A stretch of DNA of 13,012 nucleotides, from the NCBI GenBank assembly GCA_017444545.1, contig JAFSWJ010000149.1, positions 1 through 13,012 on the forward strand, read 5' to 3'. A program made the position numbers and the translations under genes. Shown here in pieces: positions 6,681-13,012 of the stretch; position 1 is the stretch's first letter; each line of letters starts with the position of its first letter. The DNA comes from Lachnospiraceae bacterium (GTDB lineage: Bacteria > Bacillota > Clostridia > Lachnospirales > Lachnospiraceae). The notes beneath the pieces were generated by a model. It was not told the DNA's origin, did not search any database, and was given only the letters and a program-made list of their open reading frames with translations.

Positions 6681-7958
6681 ATGAGCGATCTTCAGGAGCT
6701 GGGAAAAGAGCTCGAACAGACAATTTCAAATGCGGTTAAATACGGAGATTTTTCGACCCTGAGCCGGGACATATCCATTCTTGCATCAAAAGCAGCGGAC
6801 TCGGTTGGAAACGGTGTGAAAAGAGCCGCCGGTTTTCCTGAAAAAGAAAAGTACGTGGACAGTTATGCCTATGACTCTCCCGCCGGGACAATGAAGGATA
6901 TCAAGGGACGGAATCTGAAAAAAGAGGATATCACGGAAGATCCCGAGTGGAAGAATTCAAAAACGGCAAGTTATATCAACAGGATAAACCGTGATCACAG
7001 GATGGAGAAAAGACGTGAGGAAAGGGCATCAAAGGAGAATGTCCCGGACCTCTATGACCGGTCTGCCATGAAAAAGGTGATCAGTATATTTGCTGCCGCC
7101 GGTGGATATTCAACAGGTCTTCTGTTTTTCATGATCTTTCTGATACTGTCAATGACGGGTTCATGGGCCCTCATCGGAATGATATTTCCGGCGATCCTTT
7201 TCGGATTCGGAGTCTGGGGTACGGTCAATCTCATAAAGCTCACAAGGTTTGATAAATATGTAAAGGCACTTTCGGGAAAGACCTATGCCGAGATAAAAAG
7301 ACTTGCATCGGCAGTGGGAAAAACAGAAAAGGCCACGGTGAAGGATCTGAAAAGGATGATAGGCAGCGGTCTTTTTCTGCAGGGACATATAGACGAGGAG
7401 GAGACCTGCCTCATCACAAGTGATGCAACATATGAGCAGTACCTGTCTACCAAAAAGAGCCTGGAGGAGCGTCAGGCAGAAAAAGAAAAAGAGGAGAAAG
7501 GCCTGACCGAAGCCCAAAAGGAGATAATCCGGGCTGGTGAAGATTATATCCGGGAGATACAGCGTTGCAATGATGAGATACCCGGTGAGGAGATATCGGC
7601 AAAGATCGACAGGATGAAGCATTCCGTCGAGATGATCCTTTCAAGGGCAAAAAAGCAGCCGAACCTGACAGAGGATCTGAGGAGGCTGATGAACTATTCT
7701 CTGCCTACAACCGTAAAGCTTCTGAATGCCTATGCTGACCTTGACAGGCAGGGAAAAACAAGTGAGAATATCGATAAATCAAAAAAAGAGATAGAAGAGA
7801 CGATAGATACCCTCAATGATGCCTTTGACAAGCTGTTTGACGATATGTTTGAGGATACAAGCCTTGACATTTCCACAGATGCCGAAGTCATGAAAACACT
7901 GCTGAAGCAGGAGGGACTGACCGGAAGGAAATTCACTTCGGATATAAAGCTGGAATAA
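6681..7958 (+). CDS. xpaC: XpaC-family membrane protein (5-bromo-4-chloroindolyl phosphate hydrolysis family)
   Basis: The 425-residue protein has a soluble, charged N-terminal region (1-128), two adjacent membrane helices (about 133-158 and 163-186), a small domain FDKYVKALSGKTYAEIKRLA through KDLKRMIGSGLFLQGHID (190-238) that looks winged-helix-like, then a long charged coiled-coil C-terminus (258-400). This is the layout of B. subtilis XpaC homologues. The name comes from an old phenotype, and no phosphatase active site is visible, so it should not be called an enzyme. It is directly followed by telA (35 bases apart), the conserved xpaC-telA (xpaC-yaaN) pairing, which supports the assignment. 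The Shine-Dalgarno is weak (GAGGA at 6661-6665 is far, AAAGAG is close), so expression may depend on coupling with the upstream ATPase. Function is probably at the membrane under envelope stress. Confidence 0.82.
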   Translation: MSDLQELGKELEQTISNAVKYGDFSTLSRDISILASKAADSVGNGVKRAAGFPEKEKYVDSYAYDSPAGTMKDIKGRNLKKEDITEDPEWKNSKTASYINRINRDHRMEKRREERASKENVPDLYDRSAMKKVISIFAAAGGYSTGLLFFMIFLILSMTGSWALIGMIFPAILFGFGVWGTVNLIKLTRFDKYVKALSGKTYAEIKRLASAVGKTEKATVKDLKRMIGSGLFLQGHIDEEETCLITSDATYEQYLSTKKSLEERQAEKEKEEKGLTEAQKEIIRAGEDYIREIQRCNDEIPGEEISAKIDRMKHSVEMILSRAKKQPNLTEDLRRLMNYSLPTTVKLLNAYADLDRQGKTSENIDKSKKEIEETIDTLNDAFDKLFDDMFEDTSLDISTDAEVMKTLLKQEGLTGRKFTSDIKLE

Positions 7959-7993
7959 GGTACCTGTATCACAAGACTTAGGAGGATAAACAA

Positions 7994-9181
7994 ATGTCAG
8001 AATATGAGGAAGCAGAAGTAGTAGAAACACCGGAACCCGTGCTTACGCTTGAGCCGTTTGCGGATGCACCTTCTCCCGAGATCAAGCTGGAGCTGAAGGG
8101 CGCAAAAATGGATGTTCTTGATGTAAAGGTGGGAGATGCCCTCACGGATGCGGAGCAGAGACTGACGCCTGCGGAGCAGAAGCAGGTAGACGAATTTGCC
8201 GAAAAGATAGATATCACCCAGACAAATACGATCCTTACTTACGGAGCTGCGACCCAGCAAAAGATGGCGGATTTTTCCGACAAGGCCCTTGACAATGTCA
8301 GATCAAAGGACATGGGGGAGGTCGGGAACATGCTCACAAGTCTGGTTACCGAGCTCAAGGGCTTTGACCAGGAGGAGAAGGGGCTCAAGGGATTTTTTAA
8401 CAGACAGGCATCAAAGATGACCGCCCTGAAGGCGAGGTATGACAAGGCCGAGGTAAATGTAAACAAGATAGTGGATGCGCTCCAAGTGCATGAAACAAAG
8501 CTTTTGAAGGATGTGGCAACCCTTGACAAGATGTATGACATGAACCTCACCTACTTCAAAGAACTCACCATGTATATCCTGGCCGGAAAGAAAAAGCTGG
8601 AGGAGGCCGAAGGAAAGATCCTTCCGGAACTCCAGGAAAAGGCCGAAAGGAGCGGTCTTCCCGAGGACGCCCAGAAAGCCCGTGATTATCAGGAGATGTG
8701 TGAAAGGTTTTCAAAAAAGATCACGGATCTGGAGCTTACCCGTACAATCGCAATGCAGACGGCGCCTCAGATCCGCATGATCCAGGCAAGCGATGTGCAG
8801 ATGGTGGACAAAATCAGATCCACCGTGGTCAATACCATCCCTCTCTGGAAGAGCCAGATGGTCATAGCTCTCGGAATACAGAATTCCACAGAGGCTGCAA
8901 AGGCCCAGAGGGCAGTTACCGACATAACAAACAAGATGCTGACCGCAAATGCGGAGGCATTGAAGATGGCAACGATAGAAACGGAAAAGGAATCCCAGAG
9001 AGGCATTGTGGATCTTGAGACGCTGAACAAGACCAACCAGTCCCTGATATCGACCTTTGATGAGGTCATGAAGATCCAGGCAGAGGGTCGCGAAAAGAGG
9101 GCTCTTGCCGAGCAGGAAATGAGCAGGATGGAAACGGAGCTCAAAAACAAGCTCCTGGAAGTGAGAGCAAAGAAAGCATAG
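7994..9181 (+). CDS. telA: Toxic anion resistance protein TelA (YaaN family)
   Basis: A 395-residue soluble, almost entirely alpha-helical protein with the TelA/YaaN signature: LTPAEQKQVDEFAEKIDIT (near 55-73), YGAATQQKMADFSDKALDNV, the YFKELTMYILAGKKKL segment, the WKSQMVIALGIQNSTEAAKA stretch and the C-terminal coiled coil after LETLNKTNQSLISTFDEVMK. Family members were named for plasmid tellurite resistance, but chromosomal copies are tied to general envelope, anion or antimicrobial stress; the biochemical activity is unknown. An acidic, proline-rich N-terminal tail (residues 1-35) looks disordered. TAGGAGGAT at 7979-7987 gives an excellent ribosome binding site. It is the centre of the xpaC-telA-peptidase run and ends three bases before the next start. 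Confidence 0.93.
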   Translation: MSEYEEAEVVETPEPVLTLEPFADAPSPEIKLELKGAKMDVLDVKVGDALTDAEQRLTPAEQKQVDEFAEKIDITQTNTILTYGAATQQKMADFSDKALDNVRSKDMGEVGNMLTSLVTELKGFDQEEKGLKGFFNRQASKMTALKARYDKAEVNVNKIVDALQVHETKLLKDVATLDKMYDMNLTYFKELTMYILAGKKKLEEAEGKILPELQEKAERSGLPEDAQKARDYQEMCERFSKKITDLELTRTIAMQTAPQIRMIQASDVQMVDKIRSTVVNTIPLWKSQMVIALGIQNSTEAAKAQRAVTDITNKMLTANAEALKMATIETEKESQRGIVDLETLNKTNQSLISTFDEVMKIQAEGREKRALAEQEMSRMETELKNKLLEVRAKKA

Positions 9182-9184
9182 TAT

Positions 9185-9862
9185 ATGATCCGGATAATAA
9201 AAGAGTTCATCCCGGGGCTCCCCAATTCGCTGGTTGTGGGAGCCCTTCGTTTTTTCAGTCTGTTCAGTTTCATATCAAAAAGGAGACGTCAGGAAAATTC
9301 CAGGACAAACGGTGAGATCCTCGGGAAAGAAAGCTATACCGGAAAGGACGGCTTCATAGAGGATCAGCATGCCATGAAGCCGCTGATGTTCGGAAGGACT
9401 GACATGGCATACGCCGGCTGTGAGATCGTAGCTGTATATAATGCTCTTCTGTCGCTGGGATACAAAAAGGATCTGACTGAGCTGATAAGCATATTTGAAA
9501 AAAGAGGATCGGTATTTGGCGGCAGATTCGGAACCTCACCCTATTCTCTTTACAGATATCTTTCAGAAACCGTCGGAAATGTGAGATTTTCCTTCAAAAG
9601 AAAGGACTTTGAAAGGATCGCAGAGGAAAGCAGGGTGTTTATCATCACTTATTATAATGATGCAAAGGATATCATGCAGCAGATACATACTGTATGCGTG
9701 ACAAAGGATGCGGAAGATGTGATGAAACCGCACAACGCATATTGCACGCAGGCAGATATCCGTTCTGTCGAAGGACTGGAGAAAGGCCTTGGCGTGCAGG
9801 GCAGGGGAAAGATATTATTTATGACAGGAATAAAGCAAAATGAAGAAGAAGTGAGAATCTGA
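9185..9862 (+). CDS. Putative C39/papain-like cysteine peptidase-fold protein linked to telA
   Basis: I do not recognise a named family for this 225-residue protein. The N-terminus is a hydrophobic or amphipathic stretch (7-30) ended by SKRRRQ, which could anchor it to the membrane as a short in-out segment. The core has a peptidase-C39-like order: AGCEIVAVYNALLSLGY with Cys79 at the start of a helix, GTSPYSLYRYL (116-126), QIHTVCV with His168, and KPHN with Asn184, a plausible Cys-His-Asn triad. Spacing and the helix after Cys fit the papain-like fold; no upstream oxyanion glutamine is certain. It begins three bases after telA with only a weak AAGAAAG site, so it is likely translationally coupled to telA. 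It might process a small secreted or membrane peptide or be an inactive binding version. Fold call moderate, function unknown. Confidence 0.6.
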   Translation: MIRIIKEFIPGLPNSLVVGALRFFSLFSFISKRRRQENSRTNGEILGKESYTGKDGFIEDQHAMKPLMFGRTDMAYAGCEIVAVYNALLSLGYKKDLTELISIFEKRGSVFGGRFGTSPYSLYRYLSETVGNVRFSFKRKDFERIAEESRVFIITYYNDAKDIMQQIHTVCVTKDAEDVMKPHNAYCTQADIRSVEGLEKGLGVQGRGKILFMTGIKQNEEEVRI

Positions 9863-9890
9863 GAGAAAAACAGAGAAAAACCGAGAAAAG
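9863..9890. promoter_or_regulatory. Phased A-tracts upstream of the groESL promoter
   Basis: Three consecutive ten-base blocks (GAGAGAAAAA, CAGAGAAAAA, CCGAGAAAAG; 9861-9890) place A-tracts at exactly one helical turn, and further A-runs lie at 9916-9919 and 9923-9928. Such phasing causes intrinsic DNA curvature and may act as an UP-like element for the promoter starting at 9907. No terminator is visible between the upstream gene and groES. Confidence 0.5.
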
Positions 9891-9906
9891 TATTTATTAT
9901 TCAGGT

Positions 9907-9935
9907 TTGCATTGTAAAATGTAAAAAAGTATTAT
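9907..9935 (+). promoter_or_regulatory. Sigma-A promoter of groES-groEL
   Basis: A -35 TTGCAT (9907-9912) and a -10 TATTAT (9930-9935) are separated by exactly 17 bases. Predicted transcription would start around 9942, immediately ahead of the CIRCE operator, the standard HrcA-repressed arrangement. Confidence 0.75.
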
Positions 9936-9945
9936 GTGTCTTGGG

Positions 9946-9972
9946 TTAGCACTCAGACAAAAAGAGTGCTAA
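9946..9972. promoter_or_regulatory. CIRCE operator (HrcA binding site)
   Basis: TTAGCACTC (9946-9954), nine bases, then GAGTGCTAA (9964-9972): a perfect CIRCE inverted repeat. HrcA binds it and represses groESL until heat or unfolded protein titrates GroEL, which HrcA needs for activity. In the transcript it also forms a 5' UTR hairpin. Confidence 0.97.
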
Positions 9973-10032
9973 TAAAGAACAGATCCGTAAAGTGAAATAA
10001 TAGAAAATGTACAATACAAGGAGGAAGAAAAA

Positions 10033-10323
10033 ATGAAGTTGAAGCCGTTAGGTGACAGAGTAGTTTTAAAGCCCATAGAGGCTGAGGAGACCACCGCATC
10101 CGGGATCGTCATCCCCGGAAAGGAAAAAGAAAAACCGCAGCAGGCGGAAGTCATAGCCGTAGGACCCGGAGGAATGAATTCCGAGGGAAAAGAGATAAAG
10201 ATGGAAGTCAAGAAGGGTCAGAAGGTTATTTACTCAAAGTATTCGGGAACAGATGTGGAGCTTGACGACAAGAACAAGGTCATCATCGTGAAGCAGAGCG
10301 ATATCCTGGCAGTGATCGAGTGA
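10033..10323 (+). CDS. groES: Co-chaperonin GroES (10 kDa)
   Basis: The 96-residue protein caps the GroEL cylinder as a heptameric lid. Visible are KPLGDRVVLKPIEAEE at the N-terminus, the mobile-loop region ETTASGIVIPGKEKEKPQ (about 18-35) that docks on GroEL, the VIAVGPGG turn (40-47), GQKVIYSKYSGTDVEL (62-77) and the terminal QSDILAVIE. Length is standard. The ATG lies eight bases after AAGGAGG (10018-10024). It is the first gene of the CIRCE-controlled operon and groEL follows 54 bases later. Confidence 0.98.
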   Translation: MKLKPLGDRVVLKPIEAEETTASGIVIPGKEKEKPQQAEVIAVGPGGMNSEGKEIKMEVKKGQKVIYSKYSGTDVELDDKNKVIIVKQSDILAVIE

Positions 10324-10356
10324 TCATCGCTTATTGAGATAATAAAGACAGTCTAA

Positions 10357-12003
<1,647 letters not shown>

Positions 12004-12017
12004 TATAACAGGGGATC

Positions 12018-12062
12018 AAAGTTTTGAGGCGGTCATGCTTGCATGAACCGCCTCATGACTTT
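12018..12062 (+). other. GC-rich CTTG hairpin directly after groEL
   Basis: TGAGGCGGT (12025-12033) pairs with ACCGCCTCA (12047-12055), with a CATG/CATG upper stem, CTTG loop and one bulged A (12046). An outer AAAGT/ACTTT pair (12018-12022/12058-12062) extends it. No T-run follows, so on its own it is not a classical terminator; it may protect the groESL 3' end or act together with the next hairpin. Its architecture matches the rpsI terminator hairpin. Confidence 0.65.
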
Positions 12063-12066
12063 GAGA

Positions 12067-12121
12067 CCCGCACGAACATGAGCAAGCAGCAAAAAATGTT
12101 CGGAACACCGGGCGTTTTTTT
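12067..12121 (+). terminator. Candidate groESL terminator with T7 run
   Basis: CCCG and CGAACAT (12067-12079) pair with ATGTTCG and CGGG (12096-12112), separated by internal loops, and a seven-base T-run follows at 12115-12121. The stem is imperfect, so efficiency is uncertain, but this is the only T-run after groEL. Confidence 0.5.
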
Positions 12122-12122
12122 G

Positions 12123-12148
12123 CGGATTGCGGAGCACGGAGCAATCCG
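12123..12148. repeat. Small palindrome between convergent genes
   Basis: CGGATTGC (12123-12130) and GCAATCCG (12141-12148) form an 8-bp stem with a ten-base loop. The right arm plus flank (AATCCGTATT, 12143-12152) is identical to a stretch in copy 1 of the 78-bp repeat (3873-3882), so it may be a relic of the same dispersed element. Confidence 0.5.
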
Positions 12149-12173
12149 TATTATATCAAAAATGTATATATAT

Positions 12174-12623
12174 CTAATGTATTATCGCTTCCTTCTTCAT
12201 GTCTCTCAGCCTGATGAGGACGTTCAGAAACACCTTTCTTTCCGCACCCTCTATCCAACGGGAACCCTTGTAACGTCCCTCGAGAACATAGCGGCTGAGT
12301 ATCGCTCTCAAAAGATCCAGATCCTTTGGAAGAGCGTGGGTGATGGCGTCGCTTTCCTGCTTTTCGGTTGAAATGTGGGCACTTCGGTAGCCGTACATAT
12401 AGTTCGGGTCCATAAGTTTTGTTTTTGAAGCTTCATCCGTAAACCGCAGAAGCATCGAATCAAAGACCGGGAATCTCAGATCTGATTTTCCCTGCTTTCC
12501 GTCATAATCTGCAGCCACGTCCTTTCCGCCTCTTGACTCAAAATATGAAATGTATTTTGAAAGAGCGTCTATATCATCGGCGTAGTATTGCGTCAGCAAT
12601 TCGGCATAATTGATCTCATCCAT
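12174..12623 (-). CDS. Hypothetical protein, 149 residues
   Basis: A minus-strand gene, convergent with groEL. I do not recognise a characterised family. The product is soluble, with no signal peptide or membrane helix. An acidic helical N-terminus (MDEINYAELLTQYYADDIDALSKYISYFESRGG) leads to a GKSDLRFPVFDSMLLRF stretch and a DPNYMYGY motif, then a helical C-terminus (LDLLRAILSRYVLEGRYKG, then a region ending RDMKKEA). The start is well supported: on the minus strand AAAAGGAGAT precedes the ATG by about seven bases, and a TATAAT -10 box lies just beyond. The wording recalls uncharacterised proteins scattered through Lachnospiraceae genomes, so it is likely a real conserved gene of unknown role. 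Confidence 0.75.
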   Translation of the reverse strand: MDEINYAELLTQYYADDIDALSKYISYFESRGGKDVAADYDGKQGKSDLRFPVFDSMLLRFTDEASKTKLMDPNYMYGYRSAHISTEKQESDAITHALPKDLDLLRAILSRYVLEGRYKGSRWIEGAERKVFLNVLIRLRDMKKEAIIH

Positions 12624-12649
12624 AAATCTTATCTCCTTTTGATGTTTTT

Positions 12650-12678
12650 ATTATAGACTAATTGTGTTAAAATATAAA
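12650..12678 (-). promoter_or_regulatory. Predicted promoter of the minus-strand hypothetical gene
   Basis: Reading the minus strand, TATAAT (12655-12650) is preceded 17 bases earlier by TTTATA (12678-12673). The -10 is perfect and the -35 is poor. A plus-strand promoter for the divergent gene must overlap this AT-rich stretch (candidate -10 TAAAAT or TATAAA near 12668-12678), but I cannot fix it. Confidence 0.5.
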
Positions 12679-12744
12679 CCCTGAGGATTTTTGGAAAACT
12701 AATGGTTTCGAGCGGTCCTCAAAGATTTTTGCGGGAGACCTGAG

Positions 12745-13012
12745 ATGGGAAAGAAAGTGATAGAAGGAGGGGAACTCCTTCATTCTACAAATGAAAGAGT
12801 AAGAGAGATCGAGATCGTTCTGAAGGGAAGTGTTACCGCTTCAAATTCGTCTATGAACCTGAAACTCCCCTACGGCAGCATTATAGGTCTGTTTGAGATT
12901 CCGGGAGAGATATACCGGTTTGATTATGAGACGGATGAGGAAACTACGATCTTTTCCTACGGTTACAACGAGGTGAGTGATCTGGCCTCGATCATCAAGC
13001 TGAATCCCCAGC
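12745..13012 (+). CDS. Protein with N-terminal cyclic-nucleotide-binding-like domain (cut by window end)
   Basis: The frame is open from the ATG at 12745 to the window edge (89 codons). GGGAG (12733-12737) sits seven bases upstream, and a TAA at 12700-12702 closes the frame just before, with no other start between. The visible part, with EIEIVLKGSVTA, then LPYGSIIGLFEIPGEIYRFD and TTIFSYGYNEVSDLASIIK, has the short beta-strand rhythm and the 'IVLKGSV...YGSIIGLFE.PGE' wording of the Crp/CNB double-stranded beta-helix. That would make it a ligand-sensing domain, but the phosphate-binding cassette cannot be confirmed here, and the rest of the protein (DNA-binding or another output) lies outside. 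Family call tentative; gene reality good. Confidence 0.6.
   Translation, partial: MGKKVIEGGELLHSTNERVREIEIVLKGSVTASNSSMNLKLPYGSIIGLFEIPGEIYRFDYETDEETTIFSYGYNEVSDLASIIKLNPQ

Noticed and set aside
6681..7958. XpaC as a phosphatase
   Set aside because: Despite the family name, no phosphatase catalytic motif is visible; the layout is two membrane helices and coiled coil.
12024..12371. Plus-strand frame of 115 codons starting in the groEL 3' hairpin
   Set aside because: It crosses the terminator region and lies antisense to the well-supported minus-strand gene; no ribosome binding site.
12679..12744. TGAGGA/TCCTCA inverted pair and repeated CCTGAG upstream of the last gene as an operator
   Set aside because: Six-base arms 27 bases apart are too weak to distinguish from chance.

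Overview
The window looks like a chromosomal segment of a low-to-mid GC Firmicute, most likely a Lachnospiraceae (Butyrivibrio-like) clostridium. This rests on the gene order ecfA2-ecfT-truA-(glycosyltransferase)-rplM-rpsI, the HrcA/CIRCE-controlled groESL operon, strong AGGAGG ribosome binding sites, TTG starts, and protein wording typical of that family (for example EcfT with AMEARCYHGG). The assignment is by recognition only; no database was searched.

Layout. Bases 1-2767 hold a tightly overlapping plus-strand operon: the end of ecfA2, then ecfT, truA and a family 2 glycosyltransferase, each start overlapping the previous stop. Bases 2768-3806 hold the ribosomal protein operon rplM-rpsI, with its own promoter, a leader hairpin and an unusually long terminator hairpin. 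Bases 3809-3983 hold two full and one partial copy of a 78-bp tandem repeat with inverted repeats inside each unit. Bases 4035-9862 hold a plus-strand run of five genes: a cytoplasmic GH5 glycoside hydrolase, a HerA-like ATPase of the DUF853/YjgR family, XpaC, TelA and a cysteine-peptidase-like protein. A small palindrome lies between the ATPase and xpaC. Bases 9866-12121 hold groES-groEL with phased A-tracts, a sigma-A promoter, a perfect CIRCE operator and 3' hairpins. Bases 12123-13012 hold a further palindrome, a minus-strand hypothetical gene, and divergently the start of a gene whose N-terminus resembles a cyclic-nucleotide-binding fold.

How the genes fit. EcfT and EcfA2 are shared parts of a vitamin/cofactor importer. 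TruA, L13 and S9 belong to translation, and the glycosyltransferase is an accessory insertion between them. XpaC and TelA are a known conserved pair linked to envelope or toxic-anion stress. Here they sit between a HerA-family ATPase and a C39/papain-like protein, immediately before the heat-shock chaperonins. That set is the best candidate in the window for an incompletely described system, although the first three families are individually known. The non-coding parts also deserve attention: the 78-bp repeats, and a shared hairpin design (4-bp upper stem, CTTG tetraloop, single bulged A) after both rpsI and groEL.
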